From NCBI GenBank assembly GCA_002428015.1, contig DIZW01000066.1, forward strand, positions 1-64,000: a stretch of DNA of 64,000 nt. The letters run 5' to 3'. A program made the translations under genes and the position numbers. The notes below the pieces were generated by a model. It made no database searches. It saw nothing but the letters and a program-made list of their open reading frames with translations, and had not been told where the DNA came from. Positions 53,118 to 62,129 of the stretch are shown here, piece after piece; position 1 is the first letter of the stretch, and every line of letters starts with the position of its first letter. Origin of the DNA: Oxalobacteraceae bacterium UBA6018 (GTDB lineage Bacteria > Pseudomonadota > Gammaproteobacteria > Burkholderiales > Burkholderiaceae_D).

Positions 53118-54780
53118 GCGCGCCGCGCAGGGCCGGCAGGATCCATCCGGCGATCGCCTTCGACTGGCGCAGGCATTGCTCCTGCAGGCCGGCGCCCACC
53201 GTCCAGCCGCCACCGAACAGCAAGGCGCACGCGGGTTGCTGGCCGGCGGCCAGCTGGTCCGCGTTAGCCTGGTTGAAATCATAGATCTGCGCTTGCGCCG
53301 CGATGCAGGAGGCATCGAGCACGTTGTGCTTGAACACGGTCCACGCCTTGTCGGCCAAGTGCGGGATGGCGTCGGCAGCGGCGCGGTAGCCGGTGCGCAG
53401 GGGCTCGCCGTTGAGCTGACGCTGGGTGGCGCGCGGCAAGGCGTTGAACAGGTGGGGTGGCACCCGCGATGACTCCTGCACGCGGTCGAGCATGGTGTCG
53501 AACGGGATCTCGCTGAGCGTACTGACGAGCGAGACGAAGAACTGCGGCAGGCCGGCGCGGGCGTACTCGGGGTTGACGGGATCGTTCTGGTGCAGGTTGC
53601 ACACGTAGCTCATGCGGTAGGGGAAGCTCGGGGCGTCCGGCGCGCGCTGCAGCACGTTGTAGGTGCGCCAGATGTTGCGGTTCTGGGGCATGAGGCCGGC
53701 ATAGGTGTGGCACACGGCGTAGCCTTGCGTATAGTTCACCTGCGAGAGCATGGAGCGCACCTGCGTGGCCCACTGCGCCATCGACGCGCCAAAGCTGAGC
53801 AGGGCCAGGGTGTCGTCGGCATGCGCGGCCATCACGCACAGGTCGAAGCGTTCCGGCTCGCGGCCGCCCTGCTGTACGGTGGCATAACCGGGGTGCGCCT
53901 GCACCGCGACTTCGCTTTCGGTGTGGATGCGCACCCGGACCAGCTCGTTAGAGCCGCCCACGACGTAGGCGGCCAGCGCTTCAAGCCACTTCTGGGCGCC
54001 GTGCTCGAAGTAGCGCCGGTCCGGCGTCACGCCACCTTCCTGCAGGCGGTAATACTGGAACGGCGACTGCAGCGGCAGCAGCTCCGGGCCACGGTCGTCG
54101 GTGAAATACATGGCGGCGATGCGCGGGTAATAGATGACGTCGCGCACCTGGCCCAGGCGCGCCGGCAGTGCCGGATCGGCCCAGTCGATGGCGATGTGCA
54201 GCTGCGTGGCCGCGGCATTCAGCATGGGGTAGGGCTTGGCCACGCAATCGCCGAAGAACTGGCCGACCGTGTACTGCGGGCTGATCTGATCGACCAGGTT
54301 GAGCGCGCTCTGGTGCACGACCTTGATCAAGGGCGCCAGCTGGCCGCCGTCGGCCCTGTCGAGGCTGAACAGGGGATCGGTCACGCCGTCGCGCAGGGCC
54401 GCGTCGTCGGTGAGCGCCAGCGCGCCGCTGGCGTTGAAGTAGCTGGTGGTGTCCTGCAGGGGCTTGAGATTGTCGAGGTAGCCGATCTGCTCGAGCACGG
54501 TTTTGAACTCGGTGTAGGTGGCCAGGTTGACGTCGTTGACGCCGAGGTCGGCCCAGCGCAGGAAGGCGGTGGCGGCGCCGCCGGCGTCGACGAAGTCGCC
54601 CTGGTCGACCACCACGGTATCGGCGTTGCCGCCCAGGCTGCTCTTGCGTTCGTAGATCTCGACCTGCAGCGGCCGGTCGCCGGGCTGGGCCTGGCGCTGC
54701 AGGTAAAAGGCGCTCGATAAACCGGACACGCCGCCACCGATAATTGCCAGGCGCAGGGGCGCCGCTTGCGAACTGCTCAT
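53068..54780 (-). CDS. FAD/NAD(P)-binding oxidoreductase (amine oxidase-like)
   Basis: A 570-residue flavoprotein. The N-terminal FAD motif is IIGGGVSGLSSAFYLQRQ, followed by an acidic strand (VEIYERKSSLGGNADTVV). Later segments (DFVDAGGAATAFL, DDTLALLSFGA and LFGGGWTVGAGLQEQCLRQ) are typical of the NAD-binding amine-oxidase-like family (COG2907). Its C-terminal 15 residues are an Ala/Pro/Thr-rich tail that overlaps the regulator gene's 3' end by 50 bases tail to tail. The substrate is unknown. Confidence 0.85.
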   Translation of the reverse strand: MSSSQAAPLRLAIIGGGVSGLSSAFYLQRQAQPGDRPLQVEIYERKSSLGGNADTVVVDQGDFVDAGGAATAFLRWADLGVNDVNLATYTEFKTVLEQIGYLDNLKPLQDTTSYFNASGALALTDDAALRDGVTDPLFSLDRADGGQLAPLIKVVHQSALNLVDQISPQYTVGQFFGDCVAKPYPMLNAAATQLHIAIDWADPALPARLGQVRDVIYYPRIAAMYFTDDRGPELLPLQSPFQYYRLQEGGVTPDRRYFEHGAQKWLEALAAYVVGGSNELVRVRIHTESEVAVQAHPGYATVQQGGREPERFDLCVMAAHADDTLALLSFGASMAQWATQVRSMLSQVNYTQGYAVCHTYAGLMPQNRNIWRTYNVLQRAPDAPSFPYRMSYVCNLHQNDPVNPEYARAGLPQFFVSLVSTLSEIPFDTMLDRVQESSRVPPHLFNALPRATQRQLNGEPLRTGYRAAADAIPHLADKAWTVFKHNVLDASCIAAQAQIYDFNQANADQLAAGQQPACALLFGGGWTVGAGLQEQCLRQSKAIAGWILPALRGALTRPQTPAANGAAAAA

Positions 54781-54883
54781 AGTAGCCTCGTCGAATTCAA
54801 TGAATGAAGCGTCGAATTCTAGCGGCTTTTTCCAGCAGGAAACTAAAGATCAGGCAACTGATGCTGAACTGATACCCCGGCGC

Positions 54884-55780
54884 CTAGAGCTGGCGCGCGG
54901 CGAAGGTGTCGCATTGCTTCACCATGCCGGTCTCCAGGCCCTTGGAGAACCAGCGCACGCGCTGGGCCGAGGTGCCGTGGGTGAACGAATCGGGCACCAC
55001 GTAACCGCGGCCCTGCTGCTGCAAGGTGTCGTCGCCGATGGCGGTGGCCGCCTTCAAGGCCCCTTCCACGTCGCCCTGCTCGATGATGCTGCGCGCCTTG
55101 TTGGCGTGGAAGGCCCACACGCCGGCCAGGCAGTCGGCCTGCAGCTCGACCCGCACCGACATGGCGTTGGCCTGGCTCTCGGAGGCGTTGCGGCGCGCCG
55201 CGTCGACCTTGGCGGTGATGCCAAGCTGGTTCTGCACGTGGTGGCCCACTTCATGCGCGATGACGTAGGCCTGGGCGAATTCGCCATCGACGTGGAAACG
55301 CTCCTGCATCAGGCGATAGAAGTCGAGGTCGATGTACACTTTTTGGTCGGCCGGGCAGTAGAACGGGCCGGTCGCGCTCTGGCCGGTGCCGCAGGCGGTG
55401 GGGATGACGCCGCTGAACAGGTCCAGCTTGGGCATCTTGTAGGTGCGGCCCTGCTCCTGGAACAGCTCGGTCCAGGTGTCCTCGGTGTCGGCCAGCACGG
55501 TGCGCACGAAGGCCGCCTGGCGGTCGTTGGCCGGGGTCGGTTGGGCAGGTCCTTGTTGCAGGGGGGCGACGGCGCCGCCACCACCACCGCTGAGCATACT
55601 CAGGAGCGTCATCGGATTGACGCCAAACACGTAGGAGCCGATCAGCGCCAGCACGATGGTGCCGATGCCGACCGAGCGGCCCCCCAGGCCGAAGCCACCG
55701 CCACCGCCACCGCCACCGCCGTCACCGTCGCCGCGATAGTCTTCCACGTTGTCACTCTGGCGATTGCCTTCCCATTTCAT
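54884..55780 (-). CDS. Neutral zinc metallopeptidase (YpfJ/KPN_02809 family)
   Basis: A 298-residue membrane-anchored protein. The N-terminus has a hydrophilic stretch rich in glycine (GGGGGGGGFGLGGRSVG), then one transmembrane helix (GTIVLALIGSYVFGV). The catalytic domain has the zinc motif AYVIAHEVGHHVQNQLG, followed by QANAMSVRVELQADCLAGVW, where the third zinc ligand is expected. The family is called putative neutral zinc metallopeptidase; its substrates are unknown. No operon partner is obvious. Confidence 0.93.
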   Translation of the reverse strand: MKWEGNRQSDNVEDYRGDGDGGGGGGGGGFGLGGRSVGIGTIVLALIGSYVFGVNPMTLLSMLSGGGGGAVAPLQQGPAQPTPANDRQAAFVRTVLADTEDTWTELFQEQGRTYKMPKLDLFSGVIPTACGTGQSATGPFYCPADQKVYIDLDFYRLMQERFHVDGEFAQAYVIAHEVGHHVQNQLGITAKVDAARRNASESQANAMSVRVELQADCLAGVWAFHANKARSIIEQGDVEGALKAATAIGDDTLQQQGRGYVVPDSFTHGTSAQRVRWFSKGLETGMVKQCDTFAARQL

Positions 55781-55916
55781 ACGATGCTCCAGCTTTGATG
55801 TTAATCAGTCACGACACTATACCCACAAGAACTGATCCACGGCGCAACGCTACAGCGATGGACGCTATCCGGTCGGCAAGAATGCGATAATCCGGCACGA
55901 TTAACCGCTTATCGCC

Positions 55917-56705
55917 ATGGACACCAGATTGCTCGTCGACGCACTCACCCGCATTGTATTGCTGCCCCCTACCAATCTGATCGTCATGTTCGTTCTGGGC
56001 TACGCGCTGCGCCGGCGCTTTCCGCGCACCGGACGCGCACTGACCTTGACGGCGCTGACCCTGCTGGTGGTGCTCTCGAGCGGGGCCGGCTCGCTGATCC
56101 TGGTGCAGCCGCTGGAGAACATGACGGCGCCGCTCGGGCGCGTGGAGGGCACCGGCGCCCGGGCCATCGTGGTGCTGGGCGCCGGCAGCGTGTACGGGGC
56201 GCCGGAATACGGCGGTGCCGACGTGCCCGATGAGGTGGCGCTGGCCCGGCTGCGCTACGCCGCGCATCTACAGCACGCGACCGGCCTGCCGCTGCTGGTG
56301 TCCGGCGGTAACGCCGATCCTGCACGGCGTATGCAGGCCAAGGGCGACGGCATGGCGCGCGCCCTGCGCGAGGACTTCCGCACACCGGTGCAATGGGTGG
56401 AGGACGACTCGGCCGATACCGAGCAGAACGCGCAGTTCAGTGCGCGCATCCTGCGCGCGGCGGGCATCAAGCGCATTCTGCTGGTGACGCATGCGATGCA
56501 TATGCCCCGCGCGATCGAAGCGTTTCAGCGTGCCGGCCTGGACGTGGTTCCCGCGCCGACGGCGTTCTACTCGCGCGGCACGCGCACGGGCTTGGCATGG
56601 CTGCCCAGCGCGGCGGGCCTGTACCGCACCTATTACGCGTCGCACGAGTGGGTGGGCATGCTGTGGTACCGCGCGCGGGCAAAGTGGCGCGCCAGCGCGC
56701 ACTGA
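55917..56705 (+). CDS. YdcF/ElyC-type DUF218 membrane protein
   Basis: A 262-residue inner-membrane protein with two N-terminal helices (LPPTNLIVMFVLGYALR and ALTLTALTLLVVLSSGAG). The DUF218 domain follows on the periplasmic side: RAIVVLGAGSVYGAPEYGG, LARLRYAAHLQHATGLPLLV, and ILLVTHAMHMPRAIEAFQRA. ElyC and SanA homologues affect peptidoglycan and envelope integrity in enteric bacteria; the biochemical activity is not known. It converges on the slipin gene. Confidence 0.9.
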   Translation: MDTRLLVDALTRIVLLPPTNLIVMFVLGYALRRRFPRTGRALTLTALTLLVVLSSGAGSLILVQPLENMTAPLGRVEGTGARAIVVLGAGSVYGAPEYGGADVPDEVALARLRYAAHLQHATGLPLLVSGGNADPARRMQAKGDGMARALREDFRTPVQWVEDDSADTEQNAQFSARILRAAGIKRILLVTHAMHMPRAIEAFQRAGLDVVPAPTAFYSRGTRTGLAWLPSAAGLYRTYYASHEWVGMLWYRARAKWRASAH

Positions 56706-56802
56706 GGGCGACCAGGGCCCAGAGCCGGCTTGCGGCGTGGGCCAACAACGATGACAGCGCCATGCCAGGACTCGGAAGCGGCCCGGCAGGATAAAACAGA
56801 CG

Positions 56803-57561
56803 CTAGCCACGCGGCCGTTCGATCAGCCCGCCCAGCATGTCGAGCGGGAGCGGGAACACGATCGTGGCCGTCTTGTCACCGGCGATGCTGCTCAGGGTTT
56901 GCATGTAGCGCAGCTGCATCGCGCCTGGCTGCGCGGCGAGCACCTGGGCGGCCTGGGTCAGCTTCTCCGACGCCTGCAGCTCTCCCTGGGCATGGATGAC
57001 CTTGGCGCGGCGCTCGCGTTCGGCCTCGGCCTGGCGCGCGATCGCCCGCACCATCGATTCGTCCAGGTCCACGTGCTTGATCTCGACGTTGGCCACCTTG
57101 ATGCCCCAGGCGTCGGTCTGGGCGTCGAGCACCTGCTGGATCGCGATATTGAGCCGCTCGCGCTCGGCCAGCATTTCGTCGAGCTCGTGCTTGCCTAACA
57201 CGGAGCGCAAGGTGGTCTGCGCCAGCTGGCTGGTCGCTTCCATGAAGTTCGCGACCTGGATGATGGCGCGCTCGGGGTCGATCACGCGGAAGTACAGCAC
57301 CGCGTTGACCTTGACCGACACGTTGTCACGCGAAATGACGTCCTGCTTGGGCACGTCGTGCACCACCGTGCGCAGGTCGACCCTGACCATCTGCTGGAGC
57401 ACGGGAATGAGCAGGATCAGGCCGGGACCCTTGACGGCCCAGAAGCGGCCCAGCTGGAACACAACGCCGCGCTCGTATTCGCGCAGCACGCGCACGGACA
57501 GCCCGAACAGCATCACGAGCAACAGCAACAAGCCGCCCAGGCCGAATCCGATGTCGATCAC
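56803..57561 (-). CDS. Slipin (SPFH/stomatin-like membrane protein)
   Basis: A 252-residue SPFH-domain protein with one N-terminal membrane helix (GFGLGGLLLLLVMLFGLSV). The SPFH core includes VLREYERGVVFQLGRFWAVKGPGL, VVHDVPKQDVISRDNVSVKV, and a helical Ala/Glu-rich part RQAEAERERRAKVIHAQGEL. Slipins scaffold membrane domains and are typically encoded with NfeD, as here: its start overlaps the stop of nfeD by four bases. The partner protease-like NfeD is expected to bind it. Confidence 0.94.
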   Translation of the reverse strand: MIDIGFGLGGLLLLLVMLFGLSVRVLREYERGVVFQLGRFWAVKGPGLILLIPVLQQMVRVDLRTVVHDVPKQDVISRDNVSVKVNAVLYFRVIDPERAIIQVANFMEATSQLAQTTLRSVLGKHELDEMLAERERLNIAIQQVLDAQTDAWGIKVANVEIKHVDLDESMVRAIARQAEAERERRAKVIHAQGELQASEKLTQAAQVLAAQPGAMQLRYMQTLSSIAGDKTATIVFPLPLDMLGGLIERPRG

Positions 57562-59051
57562 GCTGTTCCCCCATTGCCGGCCGACTCGGCCGGCGCGACT
57601 TCCAGCAGCCGGCCGCGCCGCGCCAGCACCTTGACTTTTTGCGCGCGGTGCAGCGGCGCCGCGCTGACGACGCGCCAGGTCTCGCCCCCGACGTTGGCCC
57701 AGGCCTCATGCAAGCCGTGCGCATGGCGGTGCTCGTGAATGGCGTCGATCACCTCGGCACTGCAGCTTGCCAGGTCGCCCGAGACCACCTTGCGGCGGCG
57801 CGTTTTCACTGCCATGGCGCCGGTAGCGGCGATCAGCAGCGCACTGCCCACCGCCAGCGTGGCGACCAGGCCGACCGGGACGCCATAACCGGGCAAGTCG
57901 GTGTCGATCAGGATGAGCGCGCCGGTGGCGAAGGCGGCGATGCCACCCAGGCCGACCACGCCGAAGCTGGGCAGGAAAGCTTCGGCCACCATGCACCCGA
58001 TGCCGAGCGCGATGAAGGCCAGGCCGGCGTAGTTGAGTGGCAGCAGCTGCAGGCCGTACAGGCCCAGCAAGAGGCAGAACGCGCCGATCACGCCGGGCGC
58101 CACCGCGCCCGGACTCATGAATTCGAACAGCAGGCCGTAGGCGCCCACCGTCAGCAGGATCAGCGCGACGCTGGGGTCGGTGATGGTGCTCAGCAGCGTG
58201 GCATGCCAGTCCGGGCGGGCGTCGATGACGGGCGCCCCGGCCGTGCGCAGGCGCACCGCGCTGCCGAGCACCTTGACGGTCTTGCCGTCAACCAGCGCCA
58301 GCAGCGCGCGCACGTCTGGCGCGACGTAGTCGATCACGCCGACCTTCAAGGCATCGTTCGCGGGCAGGCTCAGCGCCTCGCGCACGGCCTTGTCGGCCCA
58401 GTCGGCGTTGCGGCCGCGTAGCTGCGCCAGGCCGCGGATATAAGCGGCGGCGTCGTTGAGCTGCTTGCGCGCCATCGCGGAGTCGGCTTGCGCGGGCTGC
58501 GCGGGTGCCGGGGCCGCCGCCGGCGGAGAACGCGCGCCGGCCGCGCCATCCCTGCCCGACGGACCCGGCGCCGGTGCCGCCGGCTCGCGTTCGGGCGCCG
58601 CGCCGATGCCCAGTTGCACCGGCGTCGCCGCGCCCAGGTTGGTGCCCGGCGCCATGGCCGCGATGTGGCTGGCATACACGATATATGTACCGGCACTGGC
58701 GGCGCGCGCGCCCCCTGGCGCCACGTAGGCCGCCACCGGGACCGGCGCGGTGAGGATGGCCTTGATGAGTGTGCGCATGGAAGTGTCCAGCCCGCCGGGA
58801 GTGTCGATCTGGAGGATGACCAGCTGGCTGCCACCCTTGGCCGCACGAGCGATGCCGCGCACCGCGTAATCGGCGCTGGCCGGACCGATGGCGCCGTCGA
58901 TGGTCAGCAGCGTGACAGGCGCGACGGCGGCAGTGGCAGCGCCGGTGGCCGCAACAGCGCCGGCGGCGCCAGGCACCAGCAACAGGAGCATGGTGAACAG
59001 AAATACGGGCAGGCTTCGGAACCACCTGCGCTGCCCACGCGTGCGAAACAT
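57558..59051 (-). CDS. NfeD family protein with ClpP-like serine protease domain (NfeD1b)
   Basis: A 497-residue membrane protein partnering the slipin. After a signal peptide, the ClpP-fold domain has VTLLTIDGAIGPASADYAV, DTPGGLDTSMRTLIKAIL, and the catalytic serine in ARAASAGTYIVYASHI; the likely lysine partner is in SAMARKQLND. Between them lies a Pro/Ala-rich insertion of about 45 residues. Four to five helices follow (ALILLTVGAYGLLFEFMSP, etc.), and an OB-fold NfeD domain closes the protein (AWANVGGETWRVVSAAPLHR). In the archaeal homologue the domain cleaves stomatin; the same is probable here. Confidence 0.92.
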   Translation of the reverse strand: MFRTRGQRRWFRSLPVFLFTMLLLLVPGAAGAVAATGAATAAVAPVTLLTIDGAIGPASADYAVRGIARAAKGGSQLVILQIDTPGGLDTSMRTLIKAILTAPVPVAAYVAPGGARAASAGTYIVYASHIAAMAPGTNLGAATPVQLGIGAAPEREPAAPAPGPSGRDGAAGARSPPAAAPAPAQPAQADSAMARKQLNDAAAYIRGLAQLRGRNADWADKAVREALSLPANDALKVGVIDYVAPDVRALLALVDGKTVKVLGSAVRLRTAGAPVIDARPDWHATLLSTITDPSVALILLTVGAYGLLFEFMSPGAVAPGVIGAFCLLLGLYGLQLLPLNYAGLAFIALGIGCMVAEAFLPSFGVVGLGGIAAFATGALILIDTDLPGYGVPVGLVATLAVGSALLIAATGAMAVKTRRRKVVSGDLASCSAEVIDAIHEHRHAHGLHEAWANVGGETWRVVSAAPLHRAQKVKVLARRGRLLEVAPAESAGNGGTA

Positions 59052-59124
59052 CGCCCCTCCCGGCCGGGACCCACGTCCCGTTTACCTGATTAGAAGCGCC
59101 GTGCCGGCTTTGGTTCCCTACACG

Positions 59125-59964
59125 TTAAACCAGCAAGGCCCCGCTCATCGAACGCACCTGCTCGGCCGATTCCGCGACGATGCTTGCCAGGCTCGCCGCG
59201 TCGATCACGAAGTCAAGCGCGCTGTCGGCATGCGCGGGCATCGGCGGCGGCGGTGCGCCCAGCGGCGACGCGACCGGCGCGAACTGGTTCGCCAGCAGCA
59301 AGGTGTCGAGCAAGGTGCTCGGGGGCATATTGAGCATGCCGTCGCGCAGCGCGAGGATGGCGCCGCTGACGGACGCGGGAATGAACAGCTTCTTCAACAC
59401 TTCGCGGCTGACCACTTCCTCGCACAGCTCGGCCCATTTTTCCGGGTCCTCGTCCAGCAGGCCGGGAAACTCGTCGGCGCGCGAGAGCAGGTAGAAACCA
59501 CCCACCTCGTGCACGATGGAGGCGAACATGGCGGTATCGGGGTCGACGAAGGTCACGCGGCGCGCCAGCACGTCGGCCAGCGCCGCCACGTGGACCGTGT
59601 GCAGCCACAGCTGCTCGGCCTTGGCGCGCAGGGCGGGGTCGACAATGCGGTTGCCGAATTGCCGCACCACCAGGCTGGCCACCAGTGTTTGCAGGCTGCG
59701 GTAACCGACCCGCGTCACAGCCGAGCGCACGCTGGTGACGGCGTTATCGCCCTTGCGGTTGAACGCGGCCGAATTCGACAGCGCCACCACGCGCGCGGCC
59801 AGCAGCGGCTCGCCGAGGACGAGCTTGATGGCGTCGTCAATGTGACAGGCGGGGTCGTCCAACGCCAGCTGCAGGCGCAGGGCCGCATTGACACTGGTCG
59901 GCAGTGCGATTTCGCCGCGCGCGGCTTGCGCGGCAATATATCCGAAGGCTTCTAGTCTGTTCAC
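59125..59964 (-). CDS. HDOD-domain signalling protein
   Basis: A 279-residue protein of the HDOD family (HD-related output domain). It starts MNRLEAFGYIAAQAARGEIA and has the HDOD core: LVLGEPLLAARVVALSNSAAFNR, VRSAVTRVGYRSLQTLVAS, LWLHTVHVAALADVLARRV, and MFASIVHEVGGFYLL. HDOD proteins act in signal networks with c-di-GMP and chemotaxis components. The start codon is GTG, and a TATAAT sits just 6 bases upstream of it, so the transcript is likely to begin at or next to the start codon. No neighbours clarify its role. Confidence 0.9.
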   Translation of the reverse strand: MNRLEAFGYIAAQAARGEIALPTSVNAALRLQLALDDPACHIDDAIKLVLGEPLLAARVVALSNSAAFNRKGDNAVTSVRSAVTRVGYRSLQTLVASLVVRQFGNRIVDPALRAKAEQLWLHTVHVAALADVLARRVTFVDPDTAMFASIVHEVGGFYLLSRADEFPGLLDEDPEKWAELCEEVVSREVLKKLFIPASVSGAILALRDGMLNMPPSTLLDTLLLANQFAPVASPLGAPPPPMPAHADSALDFVIDAASLASIVAESAEQVRSMSGALLV

Positions 59965-59970
59965 GGGAAA

Positions 59971-59976
59971 ATTATA
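59971..59976 (-). promoter_or_regulatory. -10 box placed for leaderless expression of the HDOD gene
   Basis: On the minus strand TATAAT (59971-59976) ends 6 bases before the GTG at 59964. Transcription normally starts 6-7 bases downstream of the -10 box, which puts it at the start codon. A -35 match at proper spacing is poor. Confidence 0.45.
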
Positions 59977-60135
59977 CGCTGGCGCACCCAGGCAACGGGG
60001 CCATTCGGCTCACTTGTGGCCGCGCGCACGTCGGCTTGGCGCAGAAACGTCGGTTTACCCACCTGGCGACGCGGCGGCATGCAAACGGAGCGCTTGCACG
60101 TGGACGCAGCGCAACGTGCTGACGCAATCGTTCTG

Positions 60136-60226
60136 GTGCAAGCGTGCCGATGGAGCGTGTCGATGGTTCGTGCTGATGGATCGTGCAGACGTCGCGTGCT
60201 GATGGCCAGTGCAGATGGCTCGCGCA
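60136..60226. repeat. 13-bp imperfect tandem repeat array
   Basis: Six contiguous 13-bp units cover 60149-60226, with consensus GATGG-NN-CGTGC-(T/A); a seventh, weaker unit lies at 60136-60148. The fourth unit (GACGTCGCGTGCT) is the most divergent of the six. The period is not a multiple of three, so it is unlikely to be coding. It lies in the 376-base gap between the HDOD gene and the BON gene, where I see nothing else. Confidence 0.75.
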
Positions 60227-60340
60227 AGCAAGGAACGGCAACGCCACCGCGGCGCTTGACGAGCCCGGAAGAGGCGGCGCGCACGGTGGTGAGACAAAGG
60301 CGCTCGCCGCACGCGGCGGCAAGCGCGGCACCGCACGCGA

Positions 60341-61378
60341 TTACTTGACCTTGATCGCGCTCTTGACCGAGGTGACACCCTCGACGCTCTTGGCAACCCG
60401 CACGGCCTTCTCGGCGTCGGCTTTCGAATCGACGAAGCCGCTCAGCATGACCACGCCTTTCTGCGTTTCAACGTGGATCGCCAGCGACTTGAGCTCAGGC
60501 TCCTTGAAGATGTCGGCCTTGACCTTGGTGGTGATCACCGAATCGGCCACCGCGGCGCCGCTCCTGTCGGCGACGTGCTCGGTCTTCTCGCCCATCGTGT
60601 CGGCGGCGTTGTCCGTTTTCGCGGCCACGTGATCGGTGGCGCGGTCGGTCTTGGCTGCAAGCTTGTTGAAGGCGTGCTCGGTTTTCTGGGCCACGGTGTG
60701 GGCAACCTGCTTGGTCTTGTCGACCGCGGCCTCGGCCACGTTCTCGGTCTTGTGCGCGGCGTTCGCGGCAGCGTTCTCGGTGCGGTCGGCCATGGCGCCG
60801 GCCGTGGTGGCGGCAGCCGTCGCCGTGCCCTTGTTATCGATCAGGCAGCCGGTGTTCGGATTGCCGGCGACCTGGGCGCACTTGTCCACGGCGGCGGCCT
60901 TGTTGGCGTCGCGCGTGGTGGTCGAGGTCACCGGAGCGACCGCGTCGACCATGTTCTCGGCCACGCGCGGCGCGCGGTCGGCCTTGGCGTCGGCCAGCGC
61001 GGCGGTATGCACGGAACGGGCGTTGTTGACGCAGTTATCCTTGTCGGAACCGGTCATGGCCGCACACTTGAGGTTGGCGAGCGCGAACTCGGCGTTGGCC
61101 AGCGCGGTGCGCGATTTGGCGCGCAGCGACGCGGTGTCGTTGTACTGGGCCACGGCGTCGGCCTCGGCGCGGGCGCGCGCCACTTTCGCTTCCTCATGGC
61201 ATACCTGGTGCGCCGTGCCGGCGCCCTTGCAGTTGGCGGCAGCGGCCTTGTAGTCGGCTTCGGCCTTGTGGGTCAGGTTCTGGTAGGCCGCCAGATCGGT
61301 CTTGGTCTCGGCTGCGGAAGCGGTGGCGAAACCGGCGCTGAGCGCGGCGGCCAGCAGGGTAGCGGTGAATGGTTTCAT
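60341..61378 (-). CDS. Exported BON-domain protein with long repetitive helical middle
   Basis: A 345-residue periplasmic protein. A signal peptide (MKPFTATLLAAALSAGFATA) is followed by a charged helical part with four cysteine pairs (for example NCKGAGTAHQVCHEEA and KCAAMTGSDKDNCVNN). A LEA-like repetitive region follows (KTENVAEAAVDKTKQVAHTV, QKTEHAFNKLAAKTDRATDH). The BON domain is at residues about 275-345 (SVITTKVKADIFKEPELKSL, GVVMLSGFVDSKADAEKAV). BON domains bind membranes or peptidoglycan and protect against osmotic stress (OsmY). The start at 61378 is chosen for the signal peptide and AAAGGGA ribosome-binding site. Confidence 0.9.
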   Translation of the reverse strand: MKPFTATLLAAALSAGFATASAAETKTDLAAYQNLTHKAEADYKAAAANCKGAGTAHQVCHEEAKVARARAEADAVAQYNDTASLRAKSRTALANAEFALANLKCAAMTGSDKDNCVNNARSVHTAALADAKADRAPRVAENMVDAVAPVTSTTTRDANKAAAVDKCAQVAGNPNTGCLIDNKGTATAAATTAGAMADRTENAAANAAHKTENVAEAAVDKTKQVAHTVAQKTEHAFNKLAAKTDRATDHVAAKTDNAADTMGEKTEHVADRSGAAVADSVITTKVKADIFKEPELKSLAIHVETQKGVVMLSGFVDSKADAEKAVRVAKSVEGVTSVKSAIKVK

Positions 61379-61469
61379 GGTGAGTCCCTTTTGTTTGTGG
61401 TTGTGGTACACGATTTAACGTCCGAACAAGCTCGTCAATCTGTGCGACAACGTACATACGAAAGGAAAA

Positions 61470-62129
61470 TTAGTGATATCTCGACAAGCGCTTTCCAGCT
61501 AGCAAGAAGACGCTCTCGGGACCATCCAATGGGCCTTCCGCCTGGGCAATTTCCAGCCACGGCAAGGTGTCGTGCTTCGGCTCGCGAAAGCGCGAGCGCA
61601 CCTGCACGATCTGGCGCAGCAGCGGGCCGTAGAGCTCGGGATGATAGCGCGCCAGCCAGGCCACCTCGGTCATGTCGGCGAACGCCTCCTCGGTGCGCAC
61701 GCGGCGCTCGAACCAGTGCCGCACCGGCGCCAGCCACGAGACGATGGGCAGCAATTTCTCGTTGTGGGGGAAGCCGGCCAGGCGGCGATAGCAATGGCCC
61801 AGCTCATGCATCGCGGCGCCGGCCAGGAACAGGTCCACCAGGGCCGGATCGACCATGGCGCTGAGCTTGTCCGCGGTGGGGTTATCGCGCGCCGCCACGA
61901 TCAGCGTGCATCGGCCGTTTTCGCTGGCGAGGCCGACCGGCGTGTGGCCCGGCAGGCCGTCGCCCGCCTCCACCTCCAGCGCGATGGGGATGCCCTGCGC
62001 GCGGCCGAAAGCGACAGCGCCGGCGGCGCCGGCCACCCACTGCGCCTCGGTTGCCGGCAGGCCCGCGCGCGCCGGCGCCGCCAACGCCAGCAGGCCGGCC
62101 GCGGCAAGCGCGGCGACGCGTTTATTCAT
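61470..62129 (-). CDS. Exported zincin-like protein A (paralogue of the upstream gene)
   Basis: A 219-residue protein with a signal peptide (MNKRVAALAAAGLLALAAPA). It carries a zinc-protease-like motif, MHELGHCYRRL at about residue 108 (HExxH), and about 40 residues later EEAFADMTEVAWLARYHPEL, where a glutamate or aspartate could be the third ligand. This arrangement looks like a gluzincin but I cannot place it in a named family. The gene overlaps the upstream paralogue by eight bases. The two share size, signal peptide, HExGHC and the EExxAD region, so they arose by duplication. Function is unknown. Confidence 0.7.
   Translation of the reverse strand: MNKRVAALAAAGLLALAAPARAGLPATEAQWVAGAAGAVAFGRAQGIPIALEVEAGDGLPGHTPVGLASENGRCTLIVAARDNPTADKLSAMVDPALVDLFLAGAAMHELGHCYRRLAGFPHNEKLLPIVSWLAPVRHWFERRVRTEEAFADMTEVAWLARYHPELYGPLLRQIVQVRSRFREPKHDTLPWLEIAQAEGPLDGPESVFLLAGKRLSRYH

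Noticed and set aside
59972..60348. Several 100-codon frames on both strands across the 13-bp repeats
   Set aside because: The repeat period is not a multiple of three, the frames are rich in Arg, Ala and Cys, and none has a start signal.
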